Source of the DNA: CAYMKE01 sp964345135
GTDB taxonomy: Bacteria > Bacteroidota > Bacteroidia > Bacteroidales > JBBRXJ01
Assembly (NCBI GenBank): GCA_964345135.1
Contig: CAYFQI010000051.1
Location: forward strand, 1 to 13,757
Reading direction: 5' to 3'
Length of the DNA stretch: 13,757 bases
The notes under the pieces are model-generated. The model was not told the DNA's origin. It did not search any database and saw only the letters and a program-made list of their open reading frames with translations. A program made the translations under genes and the position numbers. This document shows, in pieces, positions 7,334-13,757 of the stretch (position 1 is the stretch's first letter; every line of letters starts with the position of its first letter).

Positions 7334-9280
7334 TTATTTCAACATAACCTGTCCTCCTGTTACAGGAATTGCCTGTCCTGTTTCATATTCCTGCTCCATT
7401 GCATAATACACAGCTTTCATGACGTCTTCCGGATAGCAGCCGCGTTTAGCAGGAACCTGATTTTCGTAATGTTTTTTAACATCCTCAATGGTTTTGGCAC
7501 CAGGCACTTTACCTGCTTTTAAATATTGAACAAAAAGCCCTTTCTCCGGATCCGACCACAACGGGCCGTCAAAGAAGTTGCCCGGGCATATGGCATTGAC
7601 TTTAATATTAAATGGCATTAATTCCATTGCAAATGACTGGGCCAGTCCAATGCCTCCAAATTTACCACCGGCATATGTAAAATTCTTATTGCTGCCTTGC
7701 AAGCCGGATTTGGAATTAATCTGTATAATATCGGTAAAATAATCTCCCTTATATTGAGATTGAAGTTTTAGTATTTTTGATGCATGTTTGGCACAAATGA
7801 AAAAACCTTTATAATTCACTTTCGTTATAAAATCAAAGGTATTGCTATCCATTTCATCCAGGCCACCGGCTCTTAAAACGCCTGCATTGCTTATAAATAA
7901 ATCAAGCCCGCCAAATCCGGTAATTGTTTCAAATAACAGATTTATTACAGAGGCATCATCCGATACATCTGTTTTAACAAAAGATGCATGATTTTTTTGT
8001 GCTTTATCATTTAATGCTGCAGCGAATTCCTGTCCTTTATCTTCCTGAAGGTCAGCAATTACTACATTCACTCCTTTTTCAAATAAATCCTCAACAATTC
8101 CTCTTCCAAATCCTTGTGCTCCTCCTGTTACAATCGCTATCTTCCCTTCAGGAGATTTTATCCCCGGAGCTTCTGTGTTTCGTGGTTTCCACTTTTTAAT
8201 AAACTCAACAGCTTCGCCGGAAAGAGGTTTGGGCCCACCAAAATCATCACTATAAAAAGATATTTTCATTAAATCTTCAAATGTATTGAGGGCTGTCTCT
8301 GCCGCTTTATGATTATTACCAGCAGCAAAAAGCCCATATTCTTCCAATAATAAAATACCCGGTAATTCATTTTCCCCAAGGGCAGCAATTTTATCTTTTA
8401 TTTGTTGTAAAATTTCTTCCGGTTCTTTGTTCTTAGTGGTTGCATATAAATAATGATCACCACAATACGTAACAATATCGGGTGTAAAAGGTTTTGAAAT
8501 TTTATCAATACAATTCACACATCCGGTATATTGGTTTATAAACCGATTATTTCTGTGCCTGATAATTTTTTTTGAATCACATGAAAGCAACATCCGGATA
8601 GCCGGAATTATTTCAGCTATGGTTTTATGTGAATCAACAGAAGTTAAATCCGGCTGTTGTGTCGTATGATGTTTTACTTTGGAAAGCATTAAATCAGACA
8701 ATTGCCGGATTGCAGCAAGGGAATCACTGTTAATAAGTACACCATGATTTTCCAGAACAATGATTTCAGGATCGGAACCAGCGTTCTTTCTATATTCATC
8801 CAATGTATTTTTTAATAATATGTAAAGATCGTATCCTACAGCATATGGGACAAACATAGATTTCTCTCCAAACAACTGATACGTGTGTTTTTCTGCATTT
8901 TTACTGCAAGCCATACCGTTTATAATAGTTGGATGCAAATGCACCACATATTTATATGCAATAATATGATGAATGGCTGAATCTACAGATGGAGATAAAA
9001 TATTTACTTCTGAAACAACACTTTCCCAAAGTCCTTTTTTAACTTGTTTTTCTCTTTTTAACGACTCATTATCATACTTCCTGTTCAAAATTGCTTCAAG
9101 CTTACTTCTGTCAAGTTTTACAAAATCGTTTTCAGAAAGCGTGCTTAATTCAACACCACTTGCTGTTATGTCTAAATATTGTTCATCTTTTACGGAAACA
9201 TTGCCACCTCCTGCAATGGTTTGTTCTTTATTGAGGCCGTAAAACCTTGCCAGTTCGATTAATTCAATTAATTGGTTCAT
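7334..9280 (-). CDS. Bifunctional class II aldolase / short-chain dehydrogenase
   Basis: A 648-residue cytoplasmic fusion. Residues 1-210 are a class II aldolase/adducin domain: phosphate-loop GGNVSV (25-30) and probable zinc ligands His114, His116 (HLHP) and His179 (ENHG). Residues 220-370 are a linker and decayed second aldolase-like half (LLEEYGLFAAG, FGGPKPLS). Residues 379-648 are a Rossmann dehydrogenase: TGGAQGFG (385-392), NAG (465-467), catalytic Ser near 523, Tyr536 and Lys540, and a C-terminus VPAKRGC..VTGGQVM that recalls sorbitol-6-phosphate dehydrogenase SrlD. The architecture matches the fusion family that includes rhamnulose-1-phosphate aldolase/lactaldehyde dehydrogenase (RhaEW). 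Because the dehydrogenase tail looks SrlD-like, a polyol- or ketose-phosphate route is equally possible. The position where class II aldolases usually carry a catalytic Glu appears to be Asp100 (PSVDSAIH). It lies 168 bp after the PHP gene. Substrate unassigned. Confidence 0.88.
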   Translation of the reverse strand: MNQLIELIELARFYGLNKEQTIAGGGNVSVKDEQYLDITASGVELSTLSENDFVKLDRSKLEAILNRKYDNESLKREKQVKKGLWESVVSEVNILSPSVDSAIHHIIAYKYVVHLHPTIINGMACSKNAEKHTYQLFGEKSMFVPYAVGYDLYILLKNTLDEYRKNAGSDPEIIVLENHGVLINSDSLAAIRQLSDLMLSKVKHHTTQQPDLTSVDSHKTIAEIIPAIRMLLSCDSKKIIRHRNNRFINQYTGCVNCIDKISKPFTPDIVTYCGDHYLYATTKNKEPEEILQQIKDKIAALGENELPGILLLEEYGLFAAGNNHKAAETALNTFEDLMKISFYSDDFGGPKPLSGEAVEFIKKWKPRNTEAPGIKSPEGKIAIVTGGAQGFGRGIVEDLFEKGVNVVIADLQEDKGQEFAAALNDKAQKNHASFVKTDVSDDASVINLLFETITGFGGLDLFISNAGVLRAGGLDEMDSNTFDFITKVNYKGFFICAKHASKILKLQSQYKGDYFTDIIQINSKSGLQGSNKNFTYAGGKFGGIGLAQSFAMELMPFNIKVNAICPGNFFDGPLWSDPEKGLFVQYLKAGKVPGAKTIEDVKKHYENQVPAKRGCYPEDVMKAVYYAMEQEYETGQAIPVTGGQVMLK

Positions 9281-9396
9281 TTATTCAAAATAGTTATAAA
9301 ATTTATAAAATCATATAATGAGCATGTGGTTTAAATGATGTTTGTTCTATGCAACTATCCCCGATTGCTTTCAGCTTATATACTCGGGAATTCCTC

Positions 9397-9422
9397 AAAA
9401 ATACCTGCCATGCAGCTTTTTT
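9397..9422 (-). terminator. Weak candidate terminator after the PHP gene
   Basis: A5 (9397-9401) faces T6 (9417-9422) around an inner CTGC/GCAG stem (9405-9408 with 9412-9415, loop CAT), with an asymmetric internal loop. On the minus strand the fold ends in five T. It begins 27 bp beyond the PHP stop codon. The short stem makes it a weak candidate, so read-through into the aldolase gene is possible. Confidence 0.4.
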
Positions 9423-9448
9423 ATTAATTTATTGTATTCAATATTGTC

Positions 9449-10672
9449 TTATTTATCTTTTAAATAATATTCAATAACTGCTTTCCCCAGGTTAATAAAC
9501 CCGGAAATATTCTCTTTCGATGGTTTGCCATTGCTTATATATCCATTTTCACCTTTAGCTCTCAGATATTGATGAGCTGCAACGATGCATGCCCCCTTAA
9601 AAGATATTGCCTTTAATTCATCATTCAACCCACCATTGCGCGCACTGACTTTAATAGGATCTAGTTTAGGTGTATTATGTTCGGTTCCAAGCAGAATAAC
9701 ATAATCCCGTTCATCAAAAAAGATTACAAAGTCATTTAATATTTGCAAATCATTTCTTCCCGGAATTAGCTCAATACACCCTATATTTTTCTCTGTCAAT
9801 TCTTTGTGTAATTCTTCCCAATTACCTTCAAAATCAGTAAAATTTCCTTCCGGATCATCCAATAAGACCGGATAACAAGGGATACCCCCTGCATTTAATA
9901 CGATTTCAACAATCTCTTCAATATCCATAAAAGTTTGGGGGTCTTCCGGAACAAATGCTGCTCCCCCCCTTTTCAAAATCACAGACCTTATTTCATTTTC
10001 CAGGTCCGCTTGATTTTCAACATCAACCCCGGATGGAGTTCCTGAATATAATTTCTCCAGGAATGCTTTTAAGGTTTCATTGTCCTTGTACTTTTGCATG
10101 GCTTTTATCCTGATTGCCTGAGCAATATGCCGTTCACGAACAAGTTCCTTTGCCAATGTTTCTTTAATCTCCTGGTATGAAATGATAATATCTGATATGG
10201 AAGCCAGGTGTTTATTCGCCTTTTCGATCATCATACGAACATGATCCTGAGATTTTAGTTTTACCTGGTTTAATGTATTCAAAAAATTATCCGGCAATGA
10301 CACGGGATAATCCAGGCCTTTGCCACTAAAATAGGTCCGCCCCGGATTTTTCGGATCGTTTACTTTGTGTTTTTGTTCCTCTGCCTTTCTTAAAAGTCCT
10401 ATGAATTCTATATTGAATAACGGAAATATAGTATATTCAGAAGCTAAGCAGGCAAACTCCTCATAACCATCCGTAACAAAAAAATCATTGATTCCGAGAA
10501 TATCAACGCCTTCTTCTTTTGCCATACAGAACGCCTGTTCTATATCAGTGAAAGCGCTAAATGAAAATGGCGTGTGAATGTGGCCATTCACATCATAAAT
10601 TTTATTTTTTCCAGATTGCCTGTGCCAATCCAATAAGTCATTTTTTGGCGGGAATTGTTGTAACCGTTTCAC
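9449..10672 (-). CDS. PHP-domain putative metal-dependent phosphoesterase/hydrolase
   Basis: A 407-residue protein with the metal-binding layout of the PHP superfamily: GHIHTPFSFSAF with His31 and His33, GINDFF with Asp63, NIEF with Glu89, RERHIAQAI with His182, AGGIPCYP near 262-268, and a late GTEHNT with Glu331-His332 near the usual metal-binding D-H of this fold. PHP enzymes hydrolyse phosphate esters or related bonds with a tri-metal centre, but this variant is not one of the polymerase or histidinol-phosphatase types I know. The start is GTG at 10670-10672. The frame is closed upstream by a TAA with no ATG between, and the next Met (residue 50) lies after the HxH motif, so an ATG start is excluded. 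It lies 168 bp upstream of the aldolase/dehydrogenase, which suggests a shared pathway. Substrate unknown. Confidence 0.8.
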   Translation of the reverse strand: MKRLQQFPPKNDLLDWHRQSGKNKIYDVNGHIHTPFSFSAFTDIEQAFCMAKEEGVDILGINDFFVTDGYEEFACLASEYTIFPLFNIEFIGLLRKAEEQKHKVNDPKNPGRTYFSGKGLDYPVSLPDNFLNTLNQVKLKSQDHVRMMIEKANKHLASISDIIISYQEIKETLAKELVRERHIAQAIRIKAMQKYKDNETLKAFLEKLYSGTPSGVDVENQADLENEIRSVILKRGGAAFVPEDPQTFMDIEEIVEIVLNAGGIPCYPVLLDDPEGNFTDFEGNWEELHKELTEKNIGCIELIPGRNDLQILNDFVIFFDERDYVILLGTEHNTPKLDPIKVSARNGGLNDELKAISFKGACIVAAHQYLRAKGENGYISNGKPSKENISGFINLGKAVIEYYLKDK

Positions 10673-10690
10673 TCGTGTATATTTTTTGTT

Positions 10691-10840
10691 TTTAAAATGT
10701 TATATTGAACTCACCATGAGTTTCTATTTTTGACATTCACATTGCTATGAGGTTATTAATAATCATCCCCGTCCCGATTAAAATACGGGATAAATAGTGT
10801 GTCAAATAACTTGTCATGGCCCGGTTCATATGTTTTAAAT
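10691..10840. repeat. Inverted-repeat element (MITE-like or structured RNA), copy 1
   Basis: Two imperfect arms face each other in the gap between the reductase and PHP genes. The left arm (about 10702-10740) reads ATATTGAACTCACCATGAG then TTTTTGACATTCAC. The right arm (about 10797-10832) reads GTGTGTCAAAT then TCATGGCCCGGTTCATATG. Complementarity extends outward through TTTAAAA and inward to TCCCG/CGGGA (10772-10776 with 10786-10790), so the whole ~150 bp can fold as one long hairpin. Related arms occur at 12593-12702 and 211-250. No ORF inside. It sits immediately upstream of the PHP start codon and could affect its expression. Confidence 0.6.
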
Positions 10841-10880
10841 ATAATTTTAAAATGAATTTTACGTCAAAAATATAAAATAT

Positions 10881-11873
10881 TTAAAGATGTAAGTTAACTT
10901 TTTTAAGGTGTTTATTGATGATGATTATTTCTTCTTCTGTAAGAGAAATATTTGCAGCAGCAGCATTTTCTTTTGCCTGTTTTTGATCCCGTGCACCAAC
11001 CAACGCCACAGTAATTCCGGGTTGTTGTTTTGTCCATGCAATGGCCAATTGTGGTAATGTTATAGAATGTCCTTCTGCAACAGGTTTGATATTATCTAAA
11101 AATTCATTGACTTTTTTTATGTTTTCTGGTTTGAAGAAAGGATTGGTTGCACGGTTATCGCCTTTATTAAATGTATAGTCTCCCGTGATTTTTCCTGTTA
11201 ACAGCCCACGCTGCAACGGGCTATAAGCCAATATAGATTTGTTTTTCTCCACGCAATACGGGACGATATCATCTTCTATACCCCTGTTTACCATACTATA
11301 AGGTACCTGGTTACTTGCCAGTGGAATCACTTTTTCAGCAGTTTTCATTTGGTCAACACTGTAGTTACATACACCGGCTGCTACAATTTTTCCCTGAGCA
11401 ATTAATTGTTCTACGGCTTCCATGGTTTCTTCTATAGGTGTTGTCTCATCAGGCCAATGAATCTGATACAGGTCAATTTTATCAACATTAAGCCGTTTCA
11501 GGCTTTGTTCACATTCATAAATCACACTTTCTTTCGCTGCATATTTAAATAAGCTAATAGATTGGCCGTTAGAATCCTTCGTGTTAAAATAAAACTGCCC
11601 TTCTTGTTGATCCCAGCGCAATCCGTATTTTGTAAATATCTGCACCTTATCCTGATGCCCTTCAATGGCTTCTCCAACAATGGATTCACTAACACCAAAT
11701 CCATACACCGGGGCTGTATCTATAGATGTGATTCCCTGATCGATTGATTCCTGTATAGCTCTTACAGCATTATTTTTATCCGTTCCGCCCCATGCCCATC
11801 CTCCAATGGCCCATGTCCCGAGTGTCACGACAGTTGCGTGAATATCTGAATTTCCAAGTTGTCTTATTTCCAT
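10881..11873 (-). CDS. Aldo/keto reductase
   Basis: A 330-residue cytoplasmic (beta/alpha)8 oxidoreductase that uses NAD(P)H to interconvert carbonyls and alcohols, here probably on a sugar or sugar-derived aldehyde. The catalytic tetrad is visible as Asp52 and Tyr57 (SIDTAPVYGFG), Lys82 (IFTKYGL) and His139 (YQIHWPD). The strand-turn motifs GVCNYS, ASNQVPYSMVNR and AYSPLQRGLLTGK and the cofactor-phosphate region ALVGARDQKQAKEN (290-303) are typical. Full length with ATG start. It begins 29 bp after the HAD gene, so the two are very probably one transcript. The substrate cannot be read from the sequence. YajO-like or YhdN-like general reductases are the nearest pattern I recognise. Confidence 0.93.
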   Translation of the reverse strand: MEIRQLGNSDIHATVVTLGTWAIGGWAWGGTDKNNAVRAIQESIDQGITSIDTAPVYGFGVSESIVGEAIEGHQDKVQIFTKYGLRWDQQEGQFYFNTKDSNGQSISLFKYAAKESVIYECEQSLKRLNVDKIDLYQIHWPDETTPIEETMEAVEQLIAQGKIVAAGVCNYSVDQMKTAEKVIPLASNQVPYSMVNRGIEDDIVPYCVEKNKSILAYSPLQRGLLTGKITGDYTFNKGDNRATNPFFKPENIKKVNEFLDNIKPVAEGHSITLPQLAIAWTKQQPGITVALVGARDQKQAKENAAAANISLTEEEIIIINKHLKKVNLHL

Positions 11874-11902
11874 ATTAATAATTTATAATTCAACCATGTC
11901 TT

Positions 11903-12541
11903 TTACCAGTCGAGGACTGCATCAGGTGCATCTGACAAATCGTTACAAATCCAGTCGGCATCGCTGAGTTCTTCTTTAGAAAATGAAGTCAACAATGCCA
12001 ATACTTTAGCACCAGCTCTTTTACCAGCCTGAACCCCACTTACTGCATCTTCTACAACCAGGCATTCTGAAGGAACTACATCTAATAATCTTGCTGCATG
12101 AATATAAATGTCTGGATAAGGTTTTTTATGCTCTACTTCAAGTCCATTTACTGTTGCATCAAATAAATTATTAAGCCCTATAGCACGTAAATTAATGTTC
12201 ATCTTTATTTCATCAGCACTTGTAGCTACTGCTATTTTTAAGCCTTTTTGTCTGCATTTCTCAATAAAATTATATACCCCAGGTAAAGAATTGAGCTTAT
12301 TTTTTGAAATCTGCTCATATAGTGCATACGTTCGGGCTTTAACTTCTTCTATATCAATATCAAAATTATATTTTTCAGCTACTCCTCCAATATATCTATT
12401 CTCTCCTTTTCCAACAAATTGTTTAAAATCTTCGGGATTAACTGTCAACCCTTTTTCCTTAAACATTTGCATGGCAGCTTCTTGAATATACTTTTCAGAA
12501 TCAATCAATACTCCATCCATATCAAATAATACACCTTGCAT
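11903..12541 (-). CDS. HAD-superfamily sugar phosphatase / beta-phosphoglucomutase-like
   Basis: A 212-residue HAD hydrolase of the phosphoglucomutase-like subfamily with a helical cap (about 16-82). All four motifs are present: I, FDMDGVLIDSE with nucleophile Asp7 and acid/base Asp9; II, VATSAD (Thr107/Ser108); III, the Lys of EHKKPYPD (139-140); IV, VVEDAVSG (Glu164-Asp165). Such proteins either dephosphorylate small sugar or polyol phosphates or move phosphate within a hexose. The sequence alone does not separate these. Length is normal. It is followed after 29 bp by the aldo/keto reductase, which suggests a phosphatase-plus-reductase step in sugar or polyol metabolism. The inverted-repeat element at 12593-12702 lies 50 bp upstream of its ATG, within the promoter region. 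Confidence 0.92.
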   Translation of the reverse strand: MQGVLFDMDGVLIDSEKYIQEAAMQMFKEKGLTVNPEDFKQFVGKGENRYIGGVAEKYNFDIDIEEVKARTYALYEQISKNKLNSLPGVYNFIEKCRQKGLKIAVATSADEIKMNINLRAIGLNNLFDATVNGLEVEHKKPYPDIYIHAARLLDVVPSECLVVEDAVSGVQAGKRAGAKVLALLTSFSKEELSDADWICNDLSDAPDAVLDW

Positions 12542-12592
12542 TTATTATATGTTTTAGATTAAATAAACAAATTTCCTGCCATAAAAAATACA

Positions 12593-12702
12593 CATATGAA
12601 CCAAGCCATGACCAAAATTTAGTTACACACATCAAATGATTATTAACAATCCTCTTAGACAGCAATTTGTCAGCATATTATACTCATGACGAGTTCCATA
12701 TG
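12593..12702. repeat. Inverted-repeat element (MITE-like or structured RNA), copy 2
   Basis: The left arm CATATGAACCAAGCCATGAC begins at 12593 and runs on to ACACAC at 12630. On the minus strand it matches the right arm of copy 1 at about 20 of 22 positions (GGTCATGGCTTGGTTCATATGT). The right arm, about 12667-12702 (TTTGTCAG, then CTCATGACGAGTTCCATATG), is its looser inverted partner. Both ends carry CATATG. The centre holds GACA/TGTC (12658-12661 with 12668-12671) instead of the CCCG hairpin of copy 1. It occupies the gap between the FGE-like and HAD genes and has no ORF. Confidence 0.6.
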
Positions 12703-12751
12703 ACCATTGAAAATTTAAAAATAAACATATGACAAACTTTGAAAATTTTAA
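12697..12751. repeat. Short direct repeat next to the inverted-repeat element
   Basis: CATATGAC occurs at 12697-12704 and 12726-12733, each followed after 2 or 5 bases by TTGAAAATTT plus A/T-rich sequence (12707-12720 and 12739-12751). The first copy overlaps the right end of the inverted-repeat element. This may mark a duplication at the element's edge or be AT-rich coincidence. Confidence 0.4.
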
Positions 12752-12814
12752 TGTAATTGCGTTTTCAGAAGTGTCCATATGCTTACAAAAAACATAAATA
12801 TCAACAAGACGATA

Positions 12815-13757
12815 TTAATATTTTATATTTTTAGCGCACCGGAATCCTAAATTAAAGAGCGATGTTTCCCAGGTATTAAATGCCCTGTAAGTGGTAGTAA
12901 AAGAGTCATCTCCCGCATGGTCATAAAAGAACGAACCACCCCGGGTGGAACGGACCTCTATTTGCGGTTCATAATGCTGCCGGTTGTTAGGATATACATC
13001 AAATTCGTTGCTACACCATTCCCATACATTACCAGCCATATCAGTAAGCCCTGAAGGAGTTTCTCCATAATGTCCAACAGGAGAGGTATAAACAAAACCA
13101 TCATTACCTTGTTTAGTATCCAGGTCACCCTGCCAAGTATTTGCATAATATTTCCCGTTTTTTTGTATTTGATTTCCCCATGGGTATTTTTTATCTGAAT
13201 TTTGGCCATTCTTTGCAGCATATTCCCATTCAAATTCAGTGGGCAGCCTCTTTTGTGCCCACCTGCAATACGCCATGGCATCACGCCAGCTAACCTGCGT
13301 TACCGGATGGTCTTTTTTTGCTTTGGGATTGTCTTTGCCTCTCGGGTACTCCCAACAAGCCCCATTCACTAGTTTCCATTCTTTTGTATCAAGGTTAAAC
13401 ACACCAGCATTTCCAAATTTATCAGCATCTGTAACATAACCTGTTTTTTGCACAAATTTCCTATACTGGCCAACAGTCACCGGGTGTTTGTCCAAATAAA
13501 AAGGCTTGATCTCTTTTTCGAAAAGGGGGCTTTGGCTGGGGTATTTATTTTCTGCTCCAATCATTATTTTTCCTCCCTTAAAATATACCATTCCTCTAAT
13601 GCGTTTTTTAATCGTAGAGTCTTTGGACATGCTGCTTTTATATGTTTTTCGAGTGGGCTCATCTTTCTGAACTTCCTGATCAGGAGTGTTTCTATATATT
13701 TTTTGCTTTTCCGGGGGTGTACATCCCGTGATTACAATCCCCATTAAAATTATTATG
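12815..13757 (-). CDS. Formylglycine-generating-enzyme-like (SUMF1) lipoprotein lacking catalytic cysteines, 5' partial
   Basis: The frame is open through the window edge. The first ATG (13744) gives 309 residues, but the codons before it read Ile-Ile-Ile-Leu, completing the hydrophobic core of a lipoprotein signal (..IIILMGIVITGC). The true start is therefore probably outside. After the lipobox Cys (residue 8 from that ATG) comes a charged linker to about 48, then an FGE-sulfatase domain. Motifs seen: GMVYFKGGKIMIG, FYLDKHPVTVGQY, GACWEYPRGK, HPVTQVSWRDAMAYCRWAQKRLPTEFEWEYAA, KYPWGN, DMAGNVWEW, RGGSF and NLGFRCA. In active FGE, RGGSF is followed by L-C-H-x-S-Y-C. Here it is FYDHAGDDSF, with no cysteine. 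Sulfatase activation is therefore unlikely, and a structural or binding role is inferred. It is shorter than gliding protein GldK, which shares the fold. No sulfatase gene is in view. Confidence 0.85.
   Translation of the reverse strand, partial: IIILMGIVITGCTPPEKQKIYRNTPDQEVQKDEPTRKTYKSSMSKDSTIKKRIRGMVYFKGGKIMIGAENKYPSQSPLFEKEIKPFYLDKHPVTVGQYRKFVQKTGYVTDADKFGNAGVFNLDTKEWKLVNGACWEYPRGKDNPKAKKDHPVTQVSWRDAMAYCRWAQKRLPTEFEWEYAAKNGQNSDKKYPWGNQIQKNGKYYANTWQGDLDTKQGNDGFVYTSPVGHYGETPSGLTDMAGNVWEWCSNEFDVYPNNRQHYEPQIEVRSTRGGSFFYDHAGDDSFTTTYRAFNTWETSLFNLGFRCAKNIKY

Noticed and set aside
9240..9280. The aldolase fusion begins MNQLIELIELAR, like the peptide read from the tandem array
   Set aside because: The DNA of the two places differs (AATTAATTGAATTAATCGAA versus ATTGAGTTG units). 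The likeness is limited to common Leu/Ile/Glu codons of a helix.
9300..9345. A further left arm of the inverted-repeat family (CATATAATGAGCATG)
   Set aside because: Only a few short blocks match and no facing right arm is present.
11522..11704. A 60-residue minus-strand frame inside the aldo/keto reductase gene
   Set aside because: It overlaps in another frame a complete enzyme with all catalytic residues.

Overview
The window is about 13.8 kb of AT-rich DNA in which every convincing gene is on the minus strand. It comes from a member of the Bacteroidota. The evidence is a SusC/SusD pair, lipoprotein signals with acidic residues after the acylated cysteine, a secreted protein with a type IX secretion (Por) C-terminal sorting domain, A-rich leaders in place of Shine-Dalgarno sites, and a TAnnTTTG-like promoter element. 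I cannot name the genus.

Layout in the order of transcription (right to left): (1) at the right edge, a formylglycine-generating-enzyme-like lipoprotein (12815 to the edge) whose 5' end is cut off by the window. It keeps the family fold motifs but has lost both catalytic cysteines. (2) A HAD-family sugar phosphatase/phosphomutase (11903-12541) and an aldo/keto reductase (10881-11873), 29 bp apart and probably co-transcribed. (3) A PHP-domain putative metal-dependent hydrolase with a GTG start (9449-10672). (4) A 648-residue fusion of a class II aldolase and a short-chain dehydrogenase (7334-9280). (5) A 417-bp AT-rich gap that probably carries the promoter of the next operon. (6) A polysaccharide-uptake operon: SusC-type TonB-dependent transporter (3803-6916), SusD-type glycan-binding lipoprotein (2031-3755), a small PKD-like lipoprotein in the SusE position (1515-1988), then, after a 15-bp hairpin, a secreted CBM9-like protein with a type IX sorting tail (362-1399), closed by a strong terminator (298-341). 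(7) At the left edge, a 17-unit, 9-bp tandem array (1-153).

A plausible reading is that SusC/D and the accessory surface proteins bind and import a glycan, while the upstream enzymes (sugar-phosphate handling, redox and aldol cleavage) process an unusual sugar or polyol. No glycoside hydrolase, lyase, sulfatase or regulator is visible, so the substrate cannot be named and the link between the two halves is inference.

The least expected signal is non-coding. The gaps at 10691-10840 and 12593-12702 each hold a pair of related ~35-bp arms facing each other, with ends resembling CATATGAAC..GCCATGA. A single right-hand arm of the same kind lies at 211-250, beside the tandem array. This looks like a small family of interspersed inverted-repeat elements (MITE-like or structured RNA), which I do not recognise.
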